Shown here: in pieces, positions 1-9,002 of the stretch
Numbering within the stretch: position 1 is the stretch's first letter
Layout of the letters: each line of letters opens with the position of its first letter
NCBI RefSeq assembly: GCF_013410545.1
Contig: NZ_JACCFV010000001.1
Span: forward strand, 1,922,001 to 1,986,000
Reading direction: 5' to 3'
Origin: Pseudoclavibacter chungangensis
GTDB lineage: Bacteria; Actinomycetota; Actinomycetes; Actinomycetales; Microbacteriaceae
Length of the DNA: 64,000 nt
Notes under the pieces: model-generated
Told to the model about the DNA's origin: nothing
The model's database searches: none
The model's input: the letters and a program-made list of their open reading frames with translations, nothing else
Position numbers and translations under genes: made by a program

Positions 1-1
1 C

Positions 2-811
2 GCGGGCTACGACGCACTCCAGCTCACGCCGCACCCCGACTTCGGTCCGTTCTTCCGCTACCCCAAGGCGGACGACGCACTCGTGCGGAACCTCAAGAAG
101 CGCGCCGCCGATGCGGGCGTCCGCATCCCGGCGATCCTTCCCGTCCAGCGCCTCGCCTGGCCTGACGAGACCCGTCGCCGAGCGGCCGTGCGGAATTTCC
201 GCCGGATCATCGAGCTCGCCGTGCAGCTCGAGGTGCCGGTCATCAACACCGAGTTCTCCGGGCGTCCCGACGAACTGCAGGAGGACTCCGAGGCCGCGTT
301 CTACACGACCATGGAGGAGCTCCTCCCGATCATCGAACGCGAGGGGATCCGGGTGAACATCGACCCGCACCCCGACGACTTCGTCGAGGACGGGCTCGAC
401 GCGTGGCGCGTCATCCGCGCACTCAACTCGGACTCGATCGGCTTCGTGTACGTCGCCTCGCACACGTTCCACTACGGTGACCGCGCGACGAGCCTCATCC
501 CCGAGCTCGGAGCACGCCTCGGCGCGGTGTACGCGGCCGACACGTTCGACCACAACCGCTCGCACGGGCTCCGCTACATCACGAACCCGCCCGGCAACGC
601 CGTCCGCGTGCACCAGCACCTGCGCATCGGCGACGGTGACGTCGACTGGGGCGAGCTGTTCGGGACGCTCGCCGCGAGCGGGTACTTCGAGCGGGATGAC
701 GCGCTCGTCGTCTCGAACGTGTTCGGGGAGGACGAGACCGCCGACGAGACGTCGCGCTTCCAGCTCGACCGCATCCGTCAGCTCGTCGACGAGGCCCGCT
801 CGGCCGACTGA
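2..811 (+). CDS. Sugar phosphate isomerase/epimerase-like protein (5' partial)
   Basis: The reading frame is already open at the left edge, so the N-terminus lies outside the window; 269 codons are visible before the TGA. The protein looks like a TIM-barrel sugar phosphate isomerase/epimerase (AP endonuclease 2 superfamily): it has the VINTEFSG strand, a glutamate-rich TTMEELLPIIEREG helix, NIDPHPDDF, and late metal-site-like segments (ASHTFHYG, ADTFDHNRSHG, VHQHLRIGDGDVDW). Members isomerise or epimerise keto-sugars or inositol derivatives in the cytoplasm, often with a divalent metal. The substrate cannot be told from sequence. It faces a GntR/UTRA repressor across a shared terminator, which fits a locally regulated sugar-catabolic locus extending to the left. 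The family call is fairly sure; the exact activity is not. Confidence 0.85.
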   Translation, partial: AGYDALQLTPHPDFGPFFRYPKADDALVRNLKKRAADAGVRIPAILPVQRLAWPDETRRRAAVRNFRRIIELAVQLEVPVINTEFSGRPDELQEDSEAAFYTTMEELLPIIEREGIRVNIDPHPDDFVEDGLDAWRVIRALNSDSIGFVYVASHTFHYGDRATSLIPELGARLGAVYAADTFDHNRSHGLRYITNPPGNAVRVHQHLRIGDGDVDWGELFGTLAASGYFERDDALVVSNVFGEDETADETSRFQLDRIRQLVDEARSAD

Positions 812-826
812 GCCCGTTGCACCCAC

Positions 827-868
827 CGACCGCAGCCCACGTCGCCCCCGCGACGTGGGCTGCGGTCG
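827..868. terminator. Bidirectional hairpin terminator
   Basis: A 19-bp perfect inverted repeat (arms 827-845 and 850-868) with a 4-nt CCCC loop sits between the convergent isomerase and GntR genes. No long T tract follows on either side, as is common in GC-rich actinobacteria. Its position between two converging stops supports use in both directions. Confidence 0.75.
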
Positions 869-911
869 TTGCTCGCGGCCCGCTGCGGAGCCGCGCGAGG
901 TCGCTTGCCAC

Positions 912-1670
912 TCAGCGTTCGACGAGCGTGATCTCGAAGGAGTAGAGATCGGGCCGGTAGCAGTGCGTGCCGTACTCCACCGCGCGACCCGAGCTGTCGA
1001 ACGCCGTCCGCGTCATCGTGAGCACGGGTTCGCCCTGGTCCATGTCGAGCAGCTCCGCCTCCATGCCGGACGCCGCTCGCGCACCGATGCGCTGCTTCGC
1101 GACGCGCATCGTCACGCCCCGGGCCCGAAGCAGCTGGTAGAGGCCGTGCCTCGTGAGCTCGTCGAGATCGAGGTCGAGGAAGTCCGCCGGGAGCACGTTG
1201 TCGAGGATCGCGAGCGGGATGCCGTTCGAGCGCCGCAGGCGCTTGAGGTGCAGCACGGGGCTGCCGAGCTCGACGCCGAGCGTCTCGGCGATCGTCGAGG
1301 TCGCGTTGGACTCCTCCGAGTCGAGCACGATCGTGTCGGGCTCCTGCCCCTGGCGGGAGAGATCCTCATACAGGCTCGTGAGCTCGACGTTGCGCGTCAC
1401 CTTGCCCTGCACGACCTGGGTCCCGATGCCACGGCGACGCACGAGCAGTCCCTTGTCGACGAGATCCTGGATCGCCCGGCGGATCGTCGGCCGCGACAGC
1501 CCGAGGCGCTGGGCGAGGGCGATCTCGTTCTCGAGCTTCGCGCCCGGCGGCAGCGACTCGTCACGGATCGCCGACTCCAACCGGCTCGCGACCTGGTGGT
1601 ACAGCGGCACGGGCCCCGACCGGTCGAGGTCGAGGAAGAGTTCGGGTGGAAGGCTCTGCTCCTGGGGCAT
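912..1670 (-). CDS. GntR-family transcriptional regulator (HutC/UTRA type)
   Basis: A 252-aa repressor-type protein. Residues about 10-80 form the winged-helix GntR domain (PLYHQVASRLES, LENEIALAQRLGLSRPTIRRAIQDLVDKGLL, RRGIGTQV). Residues about 90-245 match a UTRA ligand-binding domain of the HutC group (LTSLYEDLSRQG, PVLHLKRLRRSNG, DQGEPVLTMTRTAFDSSGRAVEYG). UTRA proteins usually sense a sugar phosphate or a pathway metabolite. The ATG at 1670 is chosen because an AGGAG-type site lies just upstream and the longer GTG/ATG alternatives (1784, 1766) add low-complexity sequence. The likely target is the converging sugar isomerase locus, but that is inference. Confidence 0.88.
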   Translation of the reverse strand: MPQEQSLPPELFLDLDRSGPVPLYHQVASRLESAIRDESLPPGAKLENEIALAQRLGLSRPTIRRAIQDLVDKGLLVRRRGIGTQVVQGKVTRNVELTSLYEDLSRQGQEPDTIVLDSEESNATSTIAETLGVELGSPVLHLKRLRRSNGIPLAILDNVLPADFLDLDLDELTRHGLYQLLRARGVTMRVAKQRIGARAASGMEAELLDMDQGEPVLTMTRTAFDSSGRAVEYGTHCYRPDLYSFEITLVER

Positions 1671-1838
1671 GGGCGCGCTCCTGTCGTCGTGGTGGGGCGG
1701 CGATCGGTGGGGGCGGCTCCGGTGCCGCCGAATGCATGCCCTCGACGTGATCGAATGTCTGCACATTACCCGTTCCGGGCTCACCCGGGCGTGAGCGCCG
1801 CGCCACCGGCCATCGCGCCACTCGACGCCCTGCGGCGC

Positions 1839-1844
1839 TAGTGT
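1839..1844 (+). promoter_or_regulatory. -10 element TAGTGT of a leaderless transcript
   Basis: TAGTGT ends 6 nt before the ATG at 1851 and there is no ribosome binding site between them, the spacing expected when transcription starts at the start codon. Confidence 0.45.
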
Positions 1845-1850
1845 GGCGCG

Positions 1851-2141
1851 ATGCCCTCGTATCGTGTCGCCGTCGAGATCACCGCGAGCAGAGCGGGCGT
1901 CCCCGCCGATGCGGTGCTCCCCGCGATCGCGGCGGGCGTCGCGGCCGTCGCCAACGTGGAGGCGAGCGACGTTCGTGTCGCTCGCGGCCGCGCCGACGTC
2001 GTCGTCCGATTCACGGCGCCCGACGACGGCACCGCGGCGTCGATCGCCGGCGAGGGCGCGCGCGCCGCGCGGGAGGTCGCCGTGATCGGCGGCGTCCGAG
2101 TGACCCGCCGCGACGGGTCCAGGTGGTTGCCGCTCACGTAG
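1851..2141 (+). CDS. Small conserved-looking protein of unknown function (96 aa)
   Basis: I do not recognise this protein. Its predicted secondary structure pattern is strand (YRVAVEI), helix (AVLPAIAAGVAAV), two strands (SDVRVARGRADVVVRFTA), helix (AASIAGEGARAAREV), strand (GVRVTRR). That is a beta-alpha-beta-beta-alpha-beta order compatible with a ferredoxin-like fold. There is no signal peptide, membrane segment or cysteine. It is transcribed alone, between the start of the GntR gene (divergent) and the converging GAPDH gene, and seems leaderless. Coding potential is supported by GC-rich third positions and a clean start, but the function is open. Confidence 0.6.
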   Translation: MPSYRVAVEITASRAGVPADAVLPAIAAGVAAVANVEASDVRVARGRADVVVRFTAPDDGTAASIAGEGARAAREVAVIGGVRVTRRDGSRWLPLT

Positions 2142-2153
2142 ACGGGACGCCGC

Positions 2154-2183
2154 GGGGCGGGCACGTCGGTCCGTGCCCGCCCC
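2154..2183. terminator. Bidirectional hairpin terminator
   Basis: Perfect 11-bp arms (2154-2164, 2173-2183) with an 8-nt loop, in the 68-bp gap between the converging 96-aa gene and GAPDH gene. Confidence 0.65.
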
Positions 2184-2209
2184 ACCTGCTCGCGTGCATC
2201 CCGCGCGGG

Positions 2210-3673
2210 TCAGATCCCCAGCTGGTCGAGCTCGCGCCGCGAGGGCACGACGGGCGGGTGGACGCCGCCCAGGTACTCGACGATGCGGATCACCTGCGAG
2301 GAGTAGCCGAACTCGTTGTCGTACCAGACGTACACGACGAGGTTCCGGCCGCTCGCGATCGTCGCGAGACCGTCGACGATGCCCGCGCGCGTCGTGCCGA
2401 TGAAGTCGCTCGAGACGACCTCACCCGATTCGACGTAGTCGATCTGCTGGCGCAGGTTCGAGTTGAGCGCCACCTGCCGCAGGTAGTCGTTGACCGTCTC
2501 GCGGTCGACATCGGTCGCCATCGTGAGGTTGAGCACGGCCATCGACACGTCGGGCGTGGGCACGCGGATCGAGTTGCCCGTGAGCTTGCCCGCGAACGAC
2601 GGCAGGGCCTTCGCGACGGCCTTCGCCGCGCCCGTCTCGGTGATGACCATGTTGAGGGTCGCCGCGCGACCGCGTCGGTCGCCGCGGTGGAAGTTGTCGA
2701 TGAGGTTCTGGTCGTTCGTGAACGAGTGCACGGTCTCGACGTGACCGTGCTCGATGCCGAAGCGGTCGTCGAGCGCCTTGAGGACGGGGGTGATCGCGTT
2801 CGTCGTGCACGAGGCGGCCGAGATGATGCGGTCGGCCTCGGTGATGTCCTCGTGGTTGATACCGTGCACCACGTTGCGCAGCGAGCCCTTGCCCGGGGCC
2901 GTCAACAGCACGCGCGCGACGCCCTTCGAGCGGAGGTGCTGCGAGAGCCCCTCCTCGTCGCGCCAGCGTCCCGTGTTGTCGACGACGATCGCGTCGTCGA
3001 TGCCGTAGGCCGTGTAGTCGATCGTCGCGGGGTCGTCCGAGTAGATGACCTGGATGAGCGTGCCGTTCGCGAGGATCGTGTTGTTCTCGGTGTCGACCGA
3101 GATCGTGCCCGCGAACGGACCGTGCACCGAGTCGCGCTTGAGGAGGCTCGCACGCTTGGCGAGATCGCCCTCACCGTTGCGACGTACGACGATCGCCCGC
3201 AGCCGCAGTCCGAGCCCCGAGCCGGCGTGCCCGATGAGGATCCGGGCGAGCAGTCGACCGATGCGACCGAACCCGTAGAGGACGACGTCGGCACCGGAGT
3301 CGCCGTTCTGTGTGCCGAGGACCTCGGCGAGCTCGGCGCGCAGGAACGTGTCCAGGTCACCGCCCTGTGCGTCGTAGCGCGTCGCGAGCTGGCCGAGATC
3401 GACCGAGGCCGTGCCGAGTTCGAGACCCGCGAGGTGCTCGAGGATCGGGAGCGTGGTCGCGAGGTCGAGCTCGATGTCGTTGACGCGTCGCGCGTAGCGG
3501 TGCGCCTTGATGATCTCGATGGCGGACAGGTTGATGAGGCGGTGACCGTGGATCGACGTCACGACGTTGTGCTCGCGGTAGAGCTTCCCGATGAGCGGGA
3601 TCATCGACTCGGCGACGGCGACGCGGTCGAGCCACTGGCCCTGCGCCTCCCTGAACTGTTCCGGCATCGGCAT
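2210..3673 (-). CDS. gap: Glyceraldehyde-3-phosphate dehydrogenase, long form
   Basis: A 487-aa GAPDH; the usual glycolytic enzyme is about 335 aa. It oxidises glyceraldehyde 3-phosphate to 1,3-bisphosphoglycerate with NAD(P) and phosphate. The first ~125 residues are an extra helical domain. The Rossmann fold begins near VVLYGFGRIGRLLAR, the active site is SCTTNAITP with the catalytic Cys near residue 289, and the C-terminus holds SDFIGTTRAGIVDG and WYDNEFGYSSQVIR. Long GAPDHs of this type occur beside a standard gapA in several actinobacteria and have been linked to gluconeogenic or alternative use; that is family knowledge, not shown here. A GGAGG site lies 4 nt before the ATG at 3673 and 10 nt before an in-frame ATG at 3667, so either could be the start. 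Confidence 0.93.
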   Translation of the reverse strand: MPMPEQFREAQGQWLDRVAVAESMIPLIGKLYREHNVVTSIHGHRLINLSAIEIIKAHRYARRVNDIELDLATTLPILEHLAGLELGTASVDLGQLATRYDAQGGDLDTFLRAELAEVLGTQNGDSGADVVLYGFGRIGRLLARILIGHAGSGLGLRLRAIVVRRNGEGDLAKRASLLKRDSVHGPFAGTISVDTENNTILANGTLIQVIYSDDPATIDYTAYGIDDAIVVDNTGRWRDEEGLSQHLRSKGVARVLLTAPGKGSLRNVVHGINHEDITEADRIISAASCTTNAITPVLKALDDRFGIEHGHVETVHSFTNDQNLIDNFHRGDRRGRAATLNMVITETGAAKAVAKALPSFAGKLTGNSIRVPTPDVSMAVLNLTMATDVDRETVNDYLRQVALNSNLRQQIDYVESGEVVSSDFIGTTRAGIVDGLATIASGRNLVVYVWYDNEFGYSSQVIRIVEYLGGVHPPVVPSRRELDQLGI

Positions 3674-3859
3674 TCATCCTCCGTTGGTGGGTGCGACGGC
3701 GCAGGTGCTAGTGGCACGGCGCACGGGACGCGGGGGCGGTCACCCCCGCGAAAGCCTACCGTCCGAAAGCGCCAAAGCATACCCCTGCACCGCGCGATCC
3801 CGCCACCGTCCGAACCGTCGCGTTCCGAAAGGATCTCGCCAAAATCTCTCGGCGTGCGT

Positions 3860-5431
3860 TCAGCGACGCTGGCGCTTCTCCCGCACGCGCATGTTGACGA
3901 CGATCGGCGTCCCCACGAAGCCGTACACCTCACGCAGGCGTCGCGTGATGAAGCGCCGGTAGCCGGGGTCGAGGAACCCGGTCGTGAAGAGCACGAAGGT
4001 CGGCGGCCGTGTCGCGGCCTGCGTCCCGAAGAGGATGCGGGGCTGCTTCCCACCGCGCAGCGGATGCGGGAACTCCTGCACGAGCTCCGTCAGGAAGGCG
4101 TTGAACTTGCCGGTCGGGATGCGGGTGTCCCAGCTCTCGAGCGCCGTCTCGAGCGCGGGCACGAGCTTCTCGAGGTGCCGCCCGGTCTTCGCCGAGATGT
4201 TCACGCGCGGCGCCCACGACACGTGCGCGAGGTCCTGTTCGATCTCGCGCTCGAGCTTCCAGCGACGCTCGTCGTCGAGCTCGTCCCACTTGTTGAACGC
4301 GAGCACGAGCGCACGGCCCGACTCGAGCACGAGATCGACGACGCGCACGTCCTGCACGCCGATCGGCTGCGTCACGTCGATCACGACGACCGCGACCTCC
4401 GCCTTCTCGAGCGCCGCGGTCGTGCGGAGCGACGCGTAGAAGTCGGCGCCCTGTTGCAGGTGCACCTTCTTGCGGATGCCGGCCGTGTCGACGAACCGCC
4501 ACACGCGGCCACCGAGCTCGATCTGCTCGTCGATCGGGTCGCGCGTCGTTCCCGCGAGGTCGTTGACGACGACGCGCTCCTCCCCCGCGGCCTTGTTCAG
4601 CAGACTCGACTTGCCGACGTTCGGTCGGCCGAGGATCGCGACCCTGCGGGGGCCGTCGACCTCGTCCTTCGCGACCTTGGAGACCTCCGGCAGCACCGAG
4701 AGCGCCTTGTCGAGGAGGTCCGCCACCCCGCGCCCGTGCAGCGCCGAGACGGGCCAGGGCTCCCCCAGGCCGAGGCTCCACAGCTGCGCCGCGTTCGGCT
4801 CCTGCACGAGGTCGTCGACCTTGTTCGCGACGAGGAGCACGGGACGATCGCTCTTGCGCAGCAGCTTGACGACGTGCTCGTCGGTCGAGGTCGCCCCGAC
4901 GTTCGCGTCCACGACGAACAGCACCGCATCGGCGAGCTCGATCGCGATTTCGGCCTGCTGGGCGACCGAGAGGTCGATACCCTTCGCGTCCGGCTCCCAG
5001 CCGCCCGTGTCGACGAGCGTGAACCAGCGGCCGTTCCACTCCGCCTTGTACGACACGCGGTCGCGCGTGACGCCCGGCGTGTCCTCGACGACCGCCTCGC
5101 GACGACCGATGATGCGGTTCACGAGCGCGGACTTGCCCACGTTCGGACGTCCCACGACCGCGAGGACGGGAAGCGCCGGCAGGTACGTGATCGCGTCGGC
5201 GTCCTCGGTCGCGGCGTCGATGATGTCGAGGTCGTCGTCGTCGAGCTCGTAGTCGTCCAGGCTCTGTCGCAGTGCCGCGGCGCGCGCGTCGGCGACCTCG
5301 TCGTCGACGGCGTCGACGGCCTGGCGCAGCTCGTCGGCCGTCGGGGCCCCCGGCGCGTCGGGCGCGAACCCGGCGCGTTCGGCGCCGTCGACGCCCTCGG
5401 TGTCGTTTCGGTCCGTCTCGTGGTCGGTCAT
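3860..5431 (-). CDS. der: Ribosome-associated GTPase Der (EngA)
   Basis: Tandem-GTPase factor for late 50S assembly. Two G domains are visible: the first with GRPNVGKS at residues 94-101, DTGGWE and NKVD; the second with GRPNVGKS near residue 268, DTAGIRKK and NKWDE. A C-terminal KH-like domain follows ([44 protein letters not shown]). At 523 aa it is longer than the ~440-490 aa norm because of a ~85-aa acidic N-terminal extension (run [12 protein letters not shown]), common in actinobacterial Der. It is the last gene of the parA-to-der block; its ATG overlaps the cmk stop by 4 nt (ATGA), so translation is probably coupled. Confidence 0.97.
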   Translation of the reverse strand: MTDHETDRNDTEGVDGAERAGFAPDAPGAPTADELRQAVDAVDDEVADARAAALRQSLDDYELDDDDLDIIDAATEDADAITYLPALPVLAVVGRPNVGKSALVNRIIGRREAVVEDTPGVTRDRVSYKAEWNGRWFTLVDTGGWEPDAKGIDLSVAQQAEIAIELADAVLFVVDANVGATSTDEHVVKLLRKSDRPVLLVANKVDDLVQEPNAAQLWSLGLGEPWPVSALHGRGVADLLDKALSVLPEVSKVAKDEVDGPRRVAILGRPNVGKSSLLNKAAGEERVVVNDLAGTTRDPIDEQIELGGRVWRFVDTAGIRKKVHLQQGADFYASLRTTAALEKAEVAVVVIDVTQPIGVQDVRVVDLVLESGRALVLAFNKWDELDDERRWKLEREIEQDLAHVSWAPRVNISAKTGRHLEKLVPALETALESWDTRIPTGKFNAFLTELVQEFPHPLRGGKQPRILFGTQAATRPPTFVLFTTGFLDPGYRRFITRRLREVYGFVGTPIVVNMRVREKRQRR

Positions 5432-6135
5432 GGCGCCTCCTCGGGCACGGCGGCGGTGATGAGGTCCATCATCGCCTGGACGGTCTGTGGAAGATCGAGA
5501 TGCGTCGAGTCCAGCACGTGCACGCCGTCGGCGGCGTGGAGGAAATCGACGACCTTCGAGTCGGCGGCGTCCCGCTCGGTCACGGTGGCGGCCACCCGCG
5601 CGGCGTCCTCGCCGGCCTTCTCGGCCGAGCGTCGCGCGATGCGCACCGACTCGTCGGCGGTCATGAGGATCCGCACGGTCGCGTCCGGTGCGACGACGGT
5701 CGTGAGGTCACGGCCCTCCGCGACGACGCCGGGTGCCGCACCGTCGGCGAGCAGGCGCCGGAAGAGCGCGTTGACGGCATCGCGCACGGCCTGCACGCGA
5801 GCCACCTTCGAGACCGCCGCCGAGATCGCGGTCGCGCGGATCGCGGTCGTGACGTCGTGGTCGCCGACGCGCACCCAGCGCTCGCCGGGGCGGAGCGCGA
5901 TGGCGTAGCCGGCCACGAACTCGGGCAGGAGCGCCGTCACGGCGTCGGCGTCGTCGAGGTCGGTCCCGCGTACGGTGCCGAGCCAGGCGAGCGATCGGTA
6001 TGCTGCGCCCGTGTCGAGGAACTCGAAGCCGAGTCGCTCCGCGACGGACCGGCTGACGGTCGACTTGCCGCTGCCGGAGGGCCCGTCGACGACCACGACG
6101 GTGCGTCGGAAGGCGGTCGGTTCCTGTGTCGTCAT
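5428..6135 (-). CDS. cmk: Cytidylate kinase
   Basis: A 235-aa (d)CMP kinase that phosphorylates CMP and dCMP with ATP in pyrimidine salvage. The P-loop GPSGSGKST is at residues 18-26, followed by the NMP-binding region ([15 protein letters not shown]), [13 protein letters not shown], and the lid with RRSAEKAGE. The ATG at 6135 overlaps the tyrA stop (ATGA), and its own stop overlaps the der start, so it is tightly coupled in the operon. The tyrA-cmk-der order is a frequent actinobacterial arrangement. Confidence 0.96.
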   Translation of the reverse strand: MTTQEPTAFRRTVVVVDGPSGSGKSTVSRSVAERLGFEFLDTGAAYRSLAWLGTVRGTDLDDADAVTALLPEFVAGYAIALRPGERWVRVGDHDVTTAIRATAISAAVSKVARVQAVRDAVNALFRRLLADGAAPGVVAEGRDLTTVVAPDATVRILMTADESVRIARRSAEKAGEDAARVAATVTERDAADSKVVDFLHAADGVHVLDSTHLDLPQTVQAMMDLITAAVPEEAP

Positions 6136-7238
6136 TCCACGACCCTCCATCCGAGCGCGGTGAGCCCGTCCTCGAGTCGTCCCCGCACCTCCGGGAGCAC
6201 CGCGAGCTCGACGAGGCCGACCTCGGCCCCCTGCGCGTGCTCCACCCGGAAGTCCTCGATGTTCACCGCCGCGTCGCCGATGTCCGTCATGAGCCGAGCC
6301 AGTTGGCCCGGCCGGTCGTCGACCATGACGATGAGGTTCGCGAAGTCCCGCTGCTTGCCGTGCTTGCCCGGGATGCGGGCGACACCGTCGTTGCCGCGCG
6401 AGAGGTGCTCGGCGACCACCCGACGGGAGCCGGCCGCATCGACCTCCTCGAGGGCGCCCGCGACCTCGTCGATGTCGCGGGCGACATCGCGCAGGATCGA
6501 CGCGACGCGTGCGCCGTTCGCCGCGAGGATCTGCACCCAGAGCGTCGGATCGCTCGAGGCGACGCGCGTGACGTCGCGCAGCCCCTGCCCCGCGAGCGCC
6601 GTCGCCCCGAGGTCGTCGCCGAGCAATTGCGATGCGAGCACGGACGAGACGATCTGGGGCACGTGCGAGACGAGCGCGACGGACGCGTCGTGCTCCTGCG
6701 CCGTCATCACGATGGGCGTCGCGCCGAGGTCGAGCGCGAGGCCCTCGATCTCCTGCAGCGCGTGCACCGTGACCCCCTCGTGCTGGGCGATCACCCAGGG
6801 CCGGCCGAGGAAGAGGTCCGCCCGGCCCGAGAGCGGGCCGCCGGTCTCGCGCCCCGCCATGGGGTGCGAGCCGAGGTAACGGGACAGCTCGACGCCCGCG
6901 GCCCGCAACTCGTCGAGCGGTCCCGACTTGACCGACGCGACGTCGGTCACGATCGCGCTCGGCCAGGCCGCGAGCTCCTGCGCGACGACGCGAGCCGTCA
7001 CGTCCGGCGGGACGCACACGACGACGAGGACCGGCGTGTCGGCGGCATCCGCCGCATCGGCCGATTCGGCCGGCGCCGCGCGGCCGGCGCCGTAGTCGAC
7101 GGCGAGGCGCAGCGCCGACGGGCTCGCATCGGACAACAGCACGTCGACGCCGAGTCGGCGCAGACCGAGCCCGACGGAGGTACCGAGGAGTCCGGTGCCG
7201 ACCACGCGCACGGGCGAGACGGTCCGGGTTGGGGTCAT
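6132..7238 (-). CDS. tyrA: Prephenate dehydrogenase with C-terminal ACT-like domain
   Basis: A 368-aa enzyme that converts prephenate to 4-hydroxyphenylpyruvate in tyrosine synthesis. The N-terminal Rossmann motif GTGLLG is at residues 14-19; SHPMAGRE, GLRDVTRVASSDPTLW and the intervening helices are typical of TyrA dimerisation/catalytic segments. The final ~70 residues (NLIVMVDDRPGQLARL, AVNIEDFRVEH) look like an ACT domain, which usually gives feedback control by an aromatic amino acid. An unusual Asp/Ala/Ser run (about residues 50-62) sits in the cofactor domain. It lies between the pseudouridine synthase and cmk; a 12-bp gap separates its ATG from the upstream stop. Confidence 0.93.
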   Translation of the reverse strand: MTPTRTVSPVRVVGTGLLGTSVGLGLRRLGVDVLLSDASPSALRLAVDYGAGRAAPAESADAADAADTPVLVVVCVPPDVTARVVAQELAAWPSAIVTDVASVKSGPLDELRAAGVELSRYLGSHPMAGRETGGPLSGRADLFLGRPWVIAQHEGVTVHALQEIEGLALDLGATPIVMTAQEHDASVALVSHVPQIVSSVLASQLLGDDLGATALAGQGLRDVTRVASSDPTLWVQILAANGARVASILRDVARDIDEVAGALEEVDAAGSRRVVAEHLSRGNDGVARIPGKHGKQRDFANLIVMVDDRPGQLARLMTDIGDAAVNIEDFRVEHAQGAEVGLVELAVLPEVRGRLEDGLTALGWRVVE

Positions 7239-7250
7239 GCTCGGAGGGTC

Positions 7251-9002
7251 CTATTCGCTCGGGGCGTCGTCGCCGCCGTGGTCGGCGCGCTCGTCGGTCG
7301 GCTGCTCGCGGCGGCGCTCGGCGCGGCGGGCGAGGGTGAGGAGGCGACCGAGTTCCAGTGTAGTGAGGTCGCGCGTCTCCCCCGCTCGCAGGGTGCCGAG
7401 GTGGATCGGTCCGAAGCTCCGGCGCACGAGCTCCTGCACGGGATGGCCGACGTGGTCGAGCATGCGGCGCACGATGCGGTTGCGGCCCGAGTGGAGGGTG
7501 AGCTCGACGAGGGTCGCCGAGCGGCTCGGCTGATCGCCCAGCACGACCGCGCGATCGGCCCGGATGAAGCCGTCCTCGAGCTCGAAGCCCGCGAGGAGCT
7601 GCGCGATGGTCTGCGGCCGCACCCGGCCACGGACCTTCGCGACATACGTCTTCTCGACACCGTACGAGGGGTGGGCGAGCACGTTCGCGAGGTCCCCGTC
7701 GTTCGTGAGCAGCAGCAGGCCGCTCGTCTCGCCGTCGAGGCGCCCGACGTTGTACAGGCGCTCGGGGTATTCGCGCGTGAACTGGCGGAGGTCCGGCCGG
7801 GCCTGCTCGTCGCGCATCGTCGAGACGACGCCGGTCGGCTTGTTGAGCACGACGTAGCGCATGTCGGTGTCGAGCTGCACGGCCGTCCCGTCCACCTCGA
7901 TCCGGTCCTGGCGCGGGTGCACGCGTGAGCCGAGTTCGGTCACGACCTCGCCGTTCACGCGCACGCGGCCGGCCTGGATGTACTGCTCGCACACGCGCCG
8001 AGACGCGACACCCGCGTTCGCGAGTGCCTTCTGCAGGCGCATCGAACCGTCCACGTCCTGGGCGCGAGCGGCGTTCGCGCCCGAGGCCGTCGTGTCGTCC
8101 GAGGAGCGCGGCATGGGGATGTCGTCGAAGTCGTCGAGTGACCAGCCGCCCGCGGGTCGCCCCGCGGCGGCCTTCCGAACGGCGTCTCGGCCCTCGCGTT
8201 CGTCGTCGCCGCGTCGCTCGCGGGCGTCCGTGCGGCCGCGATCGTCGGGCCGGTCGCGGTACCTCGCGGCATCGCTCGTGCGCTCCGGACGTGCCCCGGT
8301 GCGCTCCGGCCGCCGCCCGGCGCGGTCGTCGCGCGCGCGACCGGCACCGAAGCGACGTCCGCGTCCGCCGTCGCTCGTGCGTCGCTCACCGCGCGGCGCG
8401 CCCTCGCGATCGCGGGGGTCGCGCTCACGGCTGCCGCGGTCGGCGCTGCTGCGCTGCCGACGGCCGCGCTCGTCACCGCCGCGCTCGTCACCGCCGCGCT
8501 CGAAGCCGCCACCGTCCCGGCGACCACGCTCGTCACCGCCGCGGGCGGAGCCGCCACGGTCGAAGCCACCGTGCTCGGATCGACCACCGCCTCGTCCGCC
8601 GCGTTCGTCGCCGCGGCGATCGTGCGCGCCGCGTGCGCCGCCGCGTTCGCCGTCCCACCCGTCACGGGCGGGTCCGCGTCGCGGCCCGTCGCCGCCGCGG
8701 GCGGCCCGCTTGGGTCGCTCGTCGAGCCACTCGCCACGCTCGGGCCGGTCCGAACGGCCACCACGCGTCGGTCGATCGTTCCGACCCGGGCGAGCGGTCC
8801 CGCCGGTCAGCCCACGCCCACCGGCTCCCCCGGCCCGACCGTTTCCGCCCGTCCGACCGCTTCCGCCCGTCCGATCGCTTCCGCCGGCCCGGCCGTTCCG
8901 GCCCGCCGCGCCGTCGCGGCCACCGACCGAGCGACCGCCGCCCGAGCGGCCGCCGTTCGAACGTCCGCCGCCCGGTTCGTGCCGCCTGCGTCCGTCATTC
9001 AT
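7251..9002 (-). CDS. rluB: RluB-type 23S rRNA pseudouridine synthase with a 320-aa Gly/Arg-rich arm
   Basis: A 583-aa protein. Residues ~321-583 are an ordinary RsuA/RluB enzyme: an S4 RNA-binding domain (MRLQKALANAGVASRR...RVRVNGEVV), then the synthase with catalytic Asp in VGRLDGETSGLLLLTNDGD and the C-terminal SGRNRIVRRMLDHVGHPV. It should isomerise a uridine in 23S rRNA. Residues 1-320 are a low-complexity arm dominated by Gly, Arg, Asp and Glu, with loose GGDERG, RTGGSG and GRRDGGGFERGG repeats; it is strongly basic at first and mixed-charge later. Typical RluB proteins are 240-300 aa, so the arm doubles the length. The ATG at 9002 overlaps scpB by 8 nt. A shorter internal start (for example at 8042) is possible but leaves an uninterrupted, codon-biased upstream frame unexplained. 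Confidence 0.92.
   Translation of the reverse strand: MNDGRRRHEPGGGRSNGGRSGGGRSVGGRDGAAGRNGRAGGSDRTGGSGRTGGNGRAGGAGGRGLTGGTARPGRNDRPTRGGRSDRPERGEWLDERPKRAARGGDGPRRGPARDGWDGERGGARGAHDRRGDERGGRGGGRSEHGGFDRGGSARGGDERGRRDGGGFERGGDERGGDERGRRQRSSADRGSRERDPRDREGAPRGERRTSDGGRGRRFGAGRARDDRAGRRPERTGARPERTSDAARYRDRPDDRGRTDARERRGDDEREGRDAVRKAAAGRPAGGWSLDDFDDIPMPRSSDDTTASGANAARAQDVDGSMRLQKALANAGVASRRVCEQYIQAGRVRVNGEVVTELGSRVHPRQDRIEVDGTAVQLDTDMRYVVLNKPTGVVSTMRDEQARPDLRQFTREYPERLYNVGRLDGETSGLLLLTNDGDLANVLAHPSYGVEKTYVAKVRGRVRPQTIAQLLAGFELEDGFIRADRAVVLGDQPSRSATLVELTLHSGRNRIVRRMLDHVGHPVQELVRRSFGPIHLGTLRAGETRDLTTLELGRLLTLARRAERRREQPTDERADHGGDDAPSE

Noticed and set aside
3674..3859. A promoter for GAPDH in the 186-bp gap
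   Set aside because: TATGCT and TAGGCT hexamers exist, but neither has a supporting -35 or leaderless spacing, so no call is made.
1841..5908. A 1355-codon open frame on the plus strand over GAPDH and der
   Set aside because: It is antisense to two clearly conserved genes; long stop-free antisense frames are a by-product of very high GC. Its product is Arg/Val-rich with no recognisable motif.
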